Of a DNA stretch of 64,000 nt, positions 16,616-24,022 are shown piece after piece; positions within the stretch are counted from its first letter, which is position 1, and every line of letters starts with the position of its first letter. Below the pieces are notes generated by a model that was not told the DNA's origin, ran no database searches, and saw only the letters and a program-made list of their open reading frames with translations. Where the stretch lies: NCBI RefSeq assembly GCF_000725125.1, contig NZ_JFCB01000020.1, forward strand, positions 62,001-126,000, in the 5' to 3' direction. The position numbers and the translations under genes are program-made. Source of the DNA: Streptomyces toyocaensis (lineage in GTDB: Bacteria; Actinomycetota; Actinomycetes; Streptomycetales; Streptomycetaceae).

Positions 16616-17451
16616 CCCCGCTGCCCTCCCCCAGTGCCCAGCGCCCGGGGGGACCGCCGTCCGTGCCCGGGATGGTCCGCGCCAGGGTGCGGGCCGCTCT
16701 GCGCCGCCCGGCCCGGGCCCCCCGCCCGGCCCGGCCCGTACCGCTCACCCCCGAGGAGGCGGAGCAGCGGGCGCTGCTGCTGCGGCTGATGTCGCTGCTG
16801 CTGCAGTATCCCGACGCCGAGCTCACCGCCGCCCGCCCGGTGATCACGAGCACCGTCGCGGCGCTGCCGCCGTCGTCCGCGGCCGGGCACCTGGCCGAGT
16901 TCACCGCCTGGTTCACCGGCGAGGAGACGGAGGCCCTGGAGCGGACCTACGTCGAGACGTTCGACCTGCGCCGCCGCAGCAGCCTCTACCTCACCTACTA
17001 CCTGCACGGTGACACGCGCCGACGGGGCATGGCCCTGCTCACCCTGGCCCAGCGGTACCGTGCCGCCGGCTGGGACACCGACGGCGGCGAGCTGCCCGAC
17101 CACCTCCCGGTGGTCCTGGAGTTCGCCGCGCTGACCGGTCCCGGCCGGGGCGAGGCCCCGCTGCGCCAGCACCGGCGCGGCATCGAACTGATCCACCGCG
17201 CCCTGACCGACGCGGACTCTCCCTACCGGCACGTGTTCGCCGCGCTGACCGAGCTGCTGCCGCCGCCGACCGAGGCCGATCTGCGGGCGGTCGCCGAGCT
17301 GGCCGCGCAGGGCCCGCCCGACGAGGAGGTCGGGCTCGACCCCTACGGAGCGGGCGAGTTCGCGCCGCCGGACACCTTCGTGCCGCCCGGGCAGGCCCCG
17401 CCCACCCTCGTCCCGCCGTCCGCCCCGACCCGTCAGGAAGCCCGTCGATGA
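16612..17451 (+). CDS. narJ: Nitrate reductase molybdenum cofactor assembly chaperone, NarJ
   Basis: 279 residues, GTG start overlapping the narH stop (GTGA). NarJ binds apo-NarG and assists molybdenum cofactor insertion and membrane assembly. The helical TorD/NarJ core runs from about 40 to 220, with the family segment ERTYVETFDLRRRSSLYLTY and the following GDTRRRG. The Pro/Arg-rich first 40 residues and the Pro-rich C-terminal tail look disordered. It overlaps narI by four bases, so the operon is tightly coupled. Confidence 0.95.
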   Translation: MTPLPSPSAQRPGGPPSVPGMVRARVRAALRRPARAPRPARPVPLTPEEAEQRALLLRLMSLLLQYPDAELTAARPVITSTVAALPPSSAAGHLAEFTAWFTGEETEALERTYVETFDLRRRSSLYLTYYLHGDTRRRGMALLTLAQRYRAAGWDTDGGELPDHLPVVLEFAALTGPGRGEAPLRQHRRGIELIHRALTDADSPYRHVFAALTELLPPPTEADLRAVAELAAQGPPDEEVGLDPYGAGEFAPPDTFVPPGQAPPTLVPPSAPTRQEARR

Positions 17452-18140
17452 ACACCTCCGCAGCGGACCTGCTCCTGTGGGTCGCCGTTCCCTACATATG
17501 CCTCGCGGTCTTCGCCGTCGGGCACGTCTGGCGGTACCGGCAGGACCAGTTCGGGTGGACCTCCCGCACCAGCCAGCTCCTGGAGCACCGCTGGCTGCGC
17601 TGGGGCAGCCCGCTGTTCCACCTCGGCGCGTTCATGGTGATCGCCGGACACGTCGTGGGCCTCGCCGTGCCGGCCTCCTGGACGGAGGCGGCGGGCATCG
17701 ACGAGCACGCCTACCACACCACCGCCGTGTGGGCGGGCTCGGTCGCCGGGATCGCCATGGTCGTCGGACTCGGCATGCTGTGCGCCCGCCGGCTGCTGAG
17801 CCCCCGGATCCGGCTCCGCACGGACCGCAGTGACAAGGTGCTCTTCCCCCTGCTGTCCGCGACCGTGCTGCTGGGCATCACCGCCACCGCCGCCCACAAC
17901 GTCTTCGGCGCCGGTTACGACTACCGCTCCACCGTCTCCGTGTGGTTCCGCGGTCTGTTCACCCTGGCGCCCGAACCCGGGGCGATCGCCGGTGCCCCGC
18001 TGCTGTTCCAGCTCCACGCCCTCACGGCCTGTCTGCTCTTCGCCGCCTGGCCGTTCACCCGTCTCGTCCACGTGTGGAGCGCCCCGGTCGGCTACCTGGT
18101 CCGCCCCTACGTGGTCTACCGGCGGCGGCGCGCCGCATGA
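17448..18140 (+). CDS. narI: Respiratory nitrate reductase gamma subunit, NarI
   Basis: Diheme cytochrome b membrane subunit of 230 residues, five helices, oxidising quinol and passing electrons to NarH. Likely heme-binding His residues are in LFHLGAFMVIAGHVVGL (helix 2, about 60-75), in the AHNVFG region (about 145-150) and in FQLHALTACLLFAAWPFTRLVH (about 185-205). The ATG overlaps narJ (ATGA), and its own stop overlaps the next gene's ATG. Confidence 0.96.
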   Translation: MNTSAADLLLWVAVPYICLAVFAVGHVWRYRQDQFGWTSRTSQLLEHRWLRWGSPLFHLGAFMVIAGHVVGLAVPASWTEAAGIDEHAYHTTAVWAGSVAGIAMVVGLGMLCARRLLSPRIRLRTDRSDKVLFPLLSATVLLGITATAAHNVFGAGYDYRSTVSVWFRGLFTLAPEPGAIAGAPLLFQLHALTACLLFAAWPFTRLVHVWSAPVGYLVRPYVVYRRRRAA

Positions 18141-18742
18141 GCGCCGTGGCGGCCACCGCGCCGGAACGGGGCATCGGATGGCTCATGACGGTGACCGGTG
18201 CCGTGGGCTGGCTGGCGTCCTTCCGCCTGACGGTCGACGACTGGCGTCTGCTCCGGGATCCGGCCTACCGGCCGTCGTGCGACGTCGGTCCGGTGGTGGG
18301 CTGCGGCAGTGCCATGGCGAGCGAGCAGGGAAACCTGCTGGGGTTTCCCAACATGCTGCTCGGGCTCGGCGCGTTCGCGGTGGTGGCCGCCCTCGGCACG
18401 GCCGTGCTGACGGGTGCGCGGCTGCACCGGGCGCTGTGGCTCGCCCTGAACGGCGGGGCGCTGGCGGCGGTCGGTTTCGTGCACTGGCTGATCTGGCAGT
18501 CGCTGTACGAGCTGAACCGCCTGTGCCCGTACTGCGCCGTCGTCTGGGTCGTGACCATCGCACTGTTCTGGTACGTGACCCTGCACAACGGACGGCGCGG
18601 CATCATCCCCGTGCCGCGCCGTGCCCGTGGCGCCGCCCAGCTGGTGCTGGAGAGCCACTGGCTGCTCCTGGCGGGCTGGTACGGCGTCATCGTCCTGCTG
18701 GTGCTGACCCGCTTCTGGACGTACTGGAGCAGCTTGCTGTGA
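18137..18742 (+). CDS. Vitamin K epoxide reductase (VKOR) family protein at the end of the nar operon
   Basis: 201 residues, five predicted membrane helices. VKOR proteins oxidise disulfide partners and pass electrons to quinones. The quinone-site CxxC is CPYC (about 135-138) and the loop Cys pair is CDVGPVVGC (about 47-55) after LTVDDWRLL. The ATG overlaps the narI stop (ATGA), so it is a genuine fifth gene of narGHJI and is made at the same time. It might link disulfide formation to the quinone pool under low oxygen. A dedicated thioredoxin-like partner is not seen nearby. Confidence 0.9.
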   Translation: MSAVAATAPERGIGWLMTVTGAVGWLASFRLTVDDWRLLRDPAYRPSCDVGPVVGCGSAMASEQGNLLGFPNMLLGLGAFAVVAALGTAVLTGARLHRALWLALNGGALAAVGFVHWLIWQSLYELNRLCPYCAVVWVVTIALFWYVTLHNGRRGIIPVPRRARGAAQLVLESHWLLLAGWYGVIVLLVLTRFWTYWSSLL

Positions 18743-18767
18743 GGGGGGCCGGGGCCGCCGTCACGGG

Positions 18768-19463
18768 TCAGTGACCCTCCTGCCGCAGGCGGTCCCGGGC
18801 CTCGGTGGCGATCACGGCGGCCTGGATGCGACGCTCCACACCGAGCTTGGCCAGCAGCCGGGAGATGTGGTTCTTCACCGTCTTCTCGGCCAGGTACAGC
18901 CGCTGGCCGATCTGCCGGTTGGTCAGCCCCTCACCGATCAGCGCGAGGATCTCCCGCTCCCGGTCGGTCAGCCCCGGCAGCGCGTCCGGCTGCTCCTCCT
19001 CCTTCTGCTGGCCGCCGCGCAGCCGGGCCATCAGCTTGGTGGTGGCGTTCGCGTCGAGCAGCGACTGTCCCCGGGCCACCGTGCGGACGGCCGTCACCAG
19101 GTCGGAGCCCCGGATCTGCTTGAGCACGTAACCGGACGCGCCGGCCATGATCGAGTCCAGCAGCGCCTCCTCGTCGTCGAACGAGGTCAGCATCAGGCAG
19201 GCCAGGTCGGGCATGGCCGAGCGCAGCTCGCGGCACACGCTCACCCCGTCCCCGTCGGGCAGCCGGACGTCGAGGACCGCGACCTGGGGACGCAGCGCGG
19301 GGACGCGGACGAGGGCCTGCTCCGCGGTGGCGGCCTCGCCGACCACGGTGATGTCGGGCTCGTCGTTCAGCAGGTCGTGCACCCCGCGCCTGACCACCTC
19401 GTGGTCGTCCAGCAGGAAGACCCGGATCGGGTTGTCGGGGCCGGGCTGCTCGCCGTCCGCCAT
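18768..19463 (-). CDS. NarL/LuxR-type response regulator, DevR/OsdR-like
   Basis: 231 residues. The receiver domain (about 13-130) has acidic pocket DDHEVVRRG, phosphorylation site Asp in [13 protein letters not shown] (about 64), LTSF and the conserved Lys in YVLKQI. The LuxR-type HTH (about 165-225) is [20 protein letters not shown] with [20 protein letters not shown]. From memory of the sequence it resembles mycobacterial DevR/DosR very closely, the hypoxia/NO dormancy regulator, and Streptomyces OsdR. It is convergent with the nar operon, with 25 bp between stops, and no histidine kinase is encoded nearby. A perfect-arm DevR-like palindrome in its own promoter suggests autoregulation. Confidence 0.92.
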   Translation of the reverse strand: MADGEQPGPDNPIRVFLLDDHEVVRRGVHDLLNDEPDITVVGEAATAEQALVRVPALRPQVAVLDVRLPDGDGVSVCRELRSAMPDLACLMLTSFDDEEALLDSIMAGASGYVLKQIRGSDLVTAVRTVARGQSLLDANATTKLMARLRGGQQKEEEQPDALPGLTDREREILALIGEGLTNRQIGQRLYLAEKTVKNHISRLLAKLGVERRIQAAVIATEARDRLRQEGH

Positions 19464-19499
19464 CGCATGCTCCTGTTCTCCGCGTGCACTGCTCCCGGG

Positions 19500-19546
19500 A
19501 GGATACTCGCCGGTCCGGGGCCGTGTGGCCAGGGCCGGTCGGCCCT
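19500..19546 (-). promoter_or_regulatory. Promoter of the DevR/OsdR-like regulator with palindromic box
   Basis: AGGGCCGGTCGGCCCT (19531-19546) is a near-perfect palindrome with the same GGGCC-N4-GGCCC core as the narG2 box. On the minus strand a -10 hexamer TATCCT lies at 19505-19500, predicting a start near 19493 and a box centre at about -45.5. The geometry is nearly the same as at narG2 (-44.5). Confidence 0.5.
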
Positions 19547-19965
19547 GATGTCCCCGGTTCCGACCCTACGGCTACCCCGTGCCGGTCCGTCGGCCACCCG
19601 GAGTGACGTTCCCGCGCCGTCGCGCTGCCCGGGAGCGGTCCTCCGCCTCCGTTGCGGGGTGAGGTCCGCGGTCGCCCGCCGTTCAGCTGCCTGCCCGATT
19701 CACGCCCGGGTGTGTGGGTCTCGTGAGAGAAGTCAAGTGTCTCGCGGGGCAGGCGTGTTGCAGTCGCCGAGCTGTTAAGATCATCGAACTTTCAGTAGGC
19801 TGGCGGCGCGTCATGAACGCGTACGGGGGACAGTCTCTAAGGCCCCATCGCTGAGGAGTTGAGGCTTGGTCCGCCCGTGGATCCGTGCCGTCCGACGGCC
19901 GGAGTCGATCCGCGGACGCGCGGTCCTCCCGCACTCCCGGCGCGATGCGACTTGAAGAGAGTCTC
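19547..19965. other. Upstream region of the conservon
   Basis: No gene seen. From about 19735 to 19800 the sequence is unusually AT-rich for the window (GTTAAGATCATCGAACTTTCAG at about 19774-19795 in part), which is where a conservon promoter is expected. Hexamer candidates such as TAAGAT and TAGGCT exist, but I could not pair them with a good -35. The leader to the ATG at 19966 would be about 170-200 nt. Confidence 0.4.
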
Positions 19966-21171
19966 ATGACGTCATTGATCGAGGATCCACTGCTGTGGAT
20001 CCTGCTTGTGGTGCTCCTCGCTGCGGTCTTCGCAGTGCAGCGGGCCCGGAGAACCAACCTGGCGCTCCGAAGAACGAAGAACGACCTGGAGACGGGGCTG
20101 GGCCAGGCCCAGGGCCGTATCGACCAGCTCCAGGGACACATCGCGGCTCTGGACTCCCAGCACCGCGGTGACCTCGCCGACGTCCGCGCCGACGCGGAGT
20201 CGGCCACCAAGGCCGTACTGAAGTCGGCGATGGGCACGCTGCAGTCGCTCGCCGAGGAACAGCAGCTGCTGCTCGACGGGCTGCTGAAGAAGTACGGCAA
20301 CGACACCGAGGTCCTCGCGGACCTGATGTCCGTGGACCACACCGGCAGCCAGTTCAGCCGCCGGGCCAAGGGCATCTCGGTGCTGTGCGGCGGGTGGCTG
20401 GGGCGGCGCGAGGGCCTGGCGACCGTCTACGACGTGGCTCGCAGCGCCCAGGGCCGTATCAAGGACTTCAACCGGGTCAGCATCCACGCCCAGGTCAGTG
20501 TGGCCGTCTCCAGCAAGGCGGTGGAGCCGGTCGCCGTGGTGCTGGCCGAACTGCTCGACAACGCCACCACCTACAGCGCGCCGGGTACCCCGGTCGAGGT
20601 CAACATCCAGGCCGTGCCGACGGGCGTGTGCTTCATCGTCGACGACGCCGGTCTGGGCATGGATCAGGAGACCAAGGACCGTGCGGCGGCCCTGCTGTCC
20701 GCTGACGGCCCGGTCGACATCACCGGTCTCGGTGACCCGCCGCGGTTCGGGTTCGCGGTGTGCGGCATGCTCGCCGCGCGGTACGGCTTCGCCGTCTCCG
20801 TCGGTTCGGTGTCCCCCTACGGCGGAGTGCGTGCAGTGATCCGAGTGCCGGAAAGTCTTCTGGCGGCCGAGGCCGCCGCCCCCGCCGAACCGGTGCGGGA
20901 GCCCGCGGCCGAGAGCCAGGAGAGCGCGCCGCAGCGGCTGGCCCCCGTCCCGGTGGGCCCGTCTCACGTGGTGGGCACGACATCCGGCGGGCTGCCCAAG
21001 CGCCGTCGGCGTCAGGGGCCCATCTCGGTGGTGCCGGCCCCGGAGCCCGCCATCGACGAGCAGACGTCCGAGTCGGCCGGTGAGGTGACCGCGTCGCGCC
21101 TGGGGGCGTTCGCGCGCGGCACCCAGCTCGGACGGACCACGAACACCACGGAAGGACCTGACCACCAGTGA
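19966..21171 (+). CDS. cvnA: Conservon sensor-like ATPase, CvnA
   Basis: 401 residues. An N-terminal membrane helix (LLWILLVVLLAAVFAVQ, about 9-25) is followed by a coiled coil (about 30-90). A GHKL ATPase domain has N-box ELLDNATTYSAPGTPV (about 195), DDAGLGM and a glycine-rich GFAVCGMLAARYGF. The C-terminal tail is disordered and charged. No phospho-accepting H-box typical of sensor kinases is evident, as in other conservon A proteins. CvnA works with CvnB-D as a membrane signalling complex that resembles G-protein-coupled systems. ATG 19966 has a GAAGAGAG element upstream; an ATG at 19945 lacks one. Confidence 0.9.
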   Translation: MTSLIEDPLLWILLVVLLAAVFAVQRARRTNLALRRTKNDLETGLGQAQGRIDQLQGHIAALDSQHRGDLADVRADAESATKAVLKSAMGTLQSLAEEQQLLLDGLLKKYGNDTEVLADLMSVDHTGSQFSRRAKGISVLCGGWLGRREGLATVYDVARSAQGRIKDFNRVSIHAQVSVAVSSKAVEPVAVVLAELLDNATTYSAPGTPVEVNIQAVPTGVCFIVDDAGLGMDQETKDRAAALLSADGPVDITGLGDPPRFGFAVCGMLAARYGFAVSVGSVSPYGGVRAVIRVPESLLAAEAAAPAEPVREPAAESQESAPQRLAPVPVGPSHVVGTTSGGLPKRRRRQGPISVVPAPEPAIDEQTSESAGEVTASRLGAFARGTQLGRTTNTTEGPDHQ

Positions 21172-21569
21172 ACACCGACCTGTCGTGGGTGCTGAACGAC
21201 GTGCTCGAGGTGCGTGGAGCCCGCCACGCGGTCCTCGTCTCGGGTGACGGCCTGCTGCTGCAGCGTTCGGACGACATCTCACGCGACGACGCGGAGACCA
21301 ACGCCGCCGCGATGAGCTCCATGCAGTCCCTCAGCCGGGCGGTCGCCGGCTTCGTGGGCGCCGGGCACGGCATCTGGAAGCAGACGCTGCTGGAGTACGA
21401 CGGCGGCTGGATCTTCCTGATCGCCGCGGGGCAGGGTGCCTACCTCGCGGTCTCGGCGGCGCTGGACGTCGACATGGAAGCCATGTCGTTCCGCATGCAG
21501 AAGACGGTGACGGCGCTGAGCAAGGCGATGAGCGTGGCGCCGCGCTCCGAGCATGGTGCCGGCGCATGA
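21168..21569 (+). CDS. cvnB: Roadblock/LC7 domain protein, CvnB
   Basis: 133 residues forming one roadblock/LC7 domain, typical of regulators of small GTPases; SWVLNDVLEVRGARHAVLVSGDG opens the fold in two parts. The GTG start overlaps the cvnA stop by four bases. In conservons this protein associates with the GTPase CvnD and with CvnA. Confidence 0.92.
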   Translation: MNTDLSWVLNDVLEVRGARHAVLVSGDGLLLQRSDDISRDDAETNAAAMSSMQSLSRAVAGFVGAGHGIWKQTLLEYDGGWIFLIAAGQGAYLAVSAALDVDMEAMSFRMQKTVTALSKAMSVAPRSEHGAGA

Positions 21570-21940
21570 CCACGCCCGGCGAGGAAGCACCCGTCACCAG
21601 TGACTTCGTCCGCTCCTACGTCATCACCGGCGGGCGTGACCTGCCCTCCTCCGACGAACTGGCGCTGCACACCCTGGTCACCCTGGCTCCCGAGCGGACG
21701 CTTCCGCTGGGAGCCGGTCCCGAGGTCAGGGCGATCTGGGAGCTGTGCGCGGGTGGCTACCTGTCGGTCGCCGAGGTGGCGGGCCACCTCGGCCTGCCCG
21801 TCGGGGTGGCCCGGCTGCTGCTCACCGATTTATCGGAACAGGGGCACCTGCTGCGCAGGGCCGAGCCTCCCCGGGCCCAGAACGTTGACAGAGCGACCCT
21901 CGAGAAGGTTCTGAATGGACTCCAATCCCTCATCGGCTGA
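21566..21940 (+). CDS. cvnC: DUF742 protein, CvnC, with a TTA codon
   Basis: 124 residues of the DUF742 family with a winged-helix-like core (YLSVAEVAGHLGLPVGVARLL split over about 65-86). The ATG overlaps cvnB by four bases and the 3' end overlaps cvnD by 26 bases. Codon 89 (21830-21832, Leu in LTDLSEQG) is TTA. In Streptomyces TTA is read only by the developmental bldA tRNA, so production of this component, and by coupling of CvnD, may be delayed to the aerial-growth phase. Confidence 0.92.
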   Translation: MTTPGEEAPVTSDFVRSYVITGGRDLPSSDELALHTLVTLAPERTLPLGAGPEVRAIWELCAGGYLSVAEVAGHLGLPVGVARLLLTDLSEQGHLLRRAEPPRAQNVDRATLEKVLNGLQSLIG

Positions 21941-22517
21941 GACGGCCCAGAAGTCCATCTACGTCTCCAGCGCGGTGACCAACGCCGCCAAGATCCTCGT
22001 CGTCGGGCACTTCGCCGTGGGCAAGACGACTTTCATCGGCTCGCTCTCGGAGATCACTCCGCTGCGCACCGAGGAGAAGATGACCCAGGCGTCCGTCCAC
22101 ATCGACGACCTCCGGGGCGTCACGGACAAGACCACCACGACGGTCGCCCTGGACTTCGGCCGTCTCACCCTGAGCGACGACCTGGTGCTGTACCTGTTCG
22201 GCACCCCGGGACAGCAGCGGTTCATGCAGTTGTGGGAGGACATGGCGCGCGGTGCGCTCGGAGCGCTGCTCCTGGTCGACCCGGCGCGGCTGGAGGAGAC
22301 CTTCCCCGTCATCGACCTCGTCGAGCGCTACGGCCTGGAGTACGCCATCGCCGTCAACTGCTTCGACCCGGCCGCCACCTACAGCGAGGCGGAGGTGCGC
22401 GAGGCGCTCGACCTGCTCCCTGACACCCCCGTCGTCTACTGCGACGCCCGCGACCAGCAGTCGTCCGCAAAGGCGCTGATCGCGCTGGTGCGGCACCTGC
22501 TCGAGCGGGCGGCCTGA
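21915..22517 (+). CDS. cvnD: Ras-like small GTPase, CvnD
   Basis: 200 residues. P-loop GHFAVGKTTFIG (about 31-42), switch II GTPGQQRFMQLWEDMARG (about 95) and NCFDPA in place of the NKxD motif; this deviation is usual for conservon GTPases. ATG 21915 lies inside the end of cvnC with AGAAGG upstream. It probably cycles under control of CvnB (roadblock) and CvnA. Confidence 0.92.
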   Translation: MDSNPSSAETAQKSIYVSSAVTNAAKILVVGHFAVGKTTFIGSLSEITPLRTEEKMTQASVHIDDLRGVTDKTTTTVALDFGRLTLSDDLVLYLFGTPGQQRFMQLWEDMARGALGALLLVDPARLEETFPVIDLVERYGLEYAIAVNCFDPAATYSEAEVREALDLLPDTPVVYCDARDQQSSAKALIALVRHLLERAA

Positions 22518-22537
22518 CCTCCTCGCCTCCGCCCGGC

Positions 22538-22557
22538 CCGGGGACCCGGCTCCCCGG
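22538..22557 (+). terminator. Small hairpin between cvnD and cvnE
   Basis: CCGGGGA / TCCCCGG form a 7-bp stem with a 6-nt loop, 20 bp after the cvnD stop and just before the cvnE ribosome site. It could lower read-through into the P450 genes or stabilise the upstream mRNA end. It is too short to be sure. Confidence 0.4.
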
Positions 22558-22575
22558 ATCAACAAGGAAGACCTC

Positions 22576-23919
22576 ATGGATCCTCACTCCCCATCCGCGC
22601 CTGCCTCCGGCAGATGCCCCATGCACGACGCCGCGTTCGCCACCGACCCCCACCAGGTCTACGACCGGTTGCGCGCACACGCCCCGGCCGGTCCGGTCGA
22701 ACTCGCCCCCGGTGTGGACGCCACCCTGGTCGTCGAGCACGAGATGGCGCTGCGGGTGCTGCAGAACACGGAGCTGTTCGCCCGTGACGCCCGCCGCTGG
22801 AAGGCCCTGAACGAGGGCAGCATAGGTCTGGACAGCCCGGTGCTGCCGATGATGGCGTACCGGCCCAGCTGCCTGTTCACCGACGGCGCCGTGCACCTGC
22901 GGCTGCGCAAGGCCGTGGTGGACAGCCTGGCCCGGCTCAACACCACGCGGATCCGCCGTGACGTCGAGCCGATCGCCGACTACCTGATCGACCGGTTCAG
23001 CGAGCGGGGCCGGGCCGATCTGCTCAGCGACTACGCCAAGCTGCTGCCGCTGCTGCTGTTCAACAAGCTGTTCGGCTGCCCGGCGGACATCGGTGACACC
23101 ATCACCACCTCCATGTCGGCGATCTTCGACGGCAAGGACGCGCTGCGCGCGAACGAGGACCTCACCGCCTGCCTGATGGAGCTGATCGCGCTCAAGCGGC
23201 GCCAGCCCGGTGACGACGTCACCTCCTGGCTGATCCAGCACCCGGCCGGGCTGACCGACGAGGAGCTCAAGGACCAGCTGGTGCTGCTGATGGGTGCCGG
23301 CATCGAACCCGAGCGCAGCCTCATCAGCAGCACCCTGATGCTGCTGCTGTCCGGGTCCGGCGGCCGGCAGAGCGGCATGCTGATCGAGGAAGCGCTCGAT
23401 CACGTGCTGTGGAACCAGACGCCGATCGCCAACTACGCCACCCACTACCCGGTGCAGGACGTCGACCTCGGCGGTCATGTCGCGGAGGCGAACACCCCGG
23501 TCGTCATCTCCTTCGCGGGCGCCAACGGCGACCCCGCCCTGGAGGAGGCCCGCCGCGCGCACAGCAAGGGCGCCCACCTGGCGTGGGGCGCGGGACCTCA
23601 CGCCTGCCCCGCGAAGGACCCGGCGCAGGTCATCGCGACCACCGCGATCGAGCGGGTGCTCAACGCGCTGCCCGACCTCACCCTGGCCGTGCCGGAGAAG
23701 GAACTCGAGTGGCGGCCCGGGCCGTTCCACCGTTCACTGGTCGCGCTGCCCGTGACGTTCAGTCCCACTCCGGCCACCCGTACGGCGGCCGCGCTCCGGG
23801 ACCGGACCGCGGCACCGGGTGCGCAGCCCATGCCGGCGGCCGCGTCCGGACCGGCCCGGCAGGACCCGGCGCGAAGGAAGGGGTTCTGGAGCAGTTTCCT
23901 GGACATCTTCCGTGTCTGA
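22576..23919 (+). CDS. cvnE: Conservon cytochrome P450, CvnE, CYP157-like without ExxR
   Basis: 447 residues. The heme Cys is in AWGAGPHACPAKDPAQ (about 335-350). The K-helix reads EEALDHVLWNQTP, so the normally invariant ExxR pair is absent. This is the hallmark of the CYP157 family, which accompanies conservons in Streptomyces. The I-helix GAGIEPERS segment is also atypical. A C-terminal extension (about 395-447) is Pro/Ala-rich and ends in KGFWSSFLDIFRV. ATG 22576 follows AAGGAAG. The substrate is unknown, and catalytic competence is uncertain because of the missing motif. Confidence 0.88.
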   Translation: MDPHSPSAPASGRCPMHDAAFATDPHQVYDRLRAHAPAGPVELAPGVDATLVVEHEMALRVLQNTELFARDARRWKALNEGSIGLDSPVLPMMAYRPSCLFTDGAVHLRLRKAVVDSLARLNTTRIRRDVEPIADYLIDRFSERGRADLLSDYAKLLPLLLFNKLFGCPADIGDTITTSMSAIFDGKDALRANEDLTACLMELIALKRRQPGDDVTSWLIQHPAGLTDEELKDQLVLLMGAGIEPERSLISSTLMLLLSGSGGRQSGMLIEEALDHVLWNQTPIANYATHYPVQDVDLGGHVAEANTPVVISFAGANGDPALEEARRAHSKGAHLAWGAGPHACPAKDPAQVIATTAIERVLNALPDLTLAVPEKELEWRPGPFHRSLVALPVTFSPTPATRTAAALRDRTAAPGAQPMPAAASGPARQDPARRKGFWSSFLDIFRV

Positions 23920-24022
23920 CGGCACGGCATGTGACAGGTACAACACGCAACGACACATGACGCAGGCAGGTGGAGGGGTAGGTTCCGTCGGTAACGGTAG
24001 CGTCCAGCCTAAGGAGCTCCAC

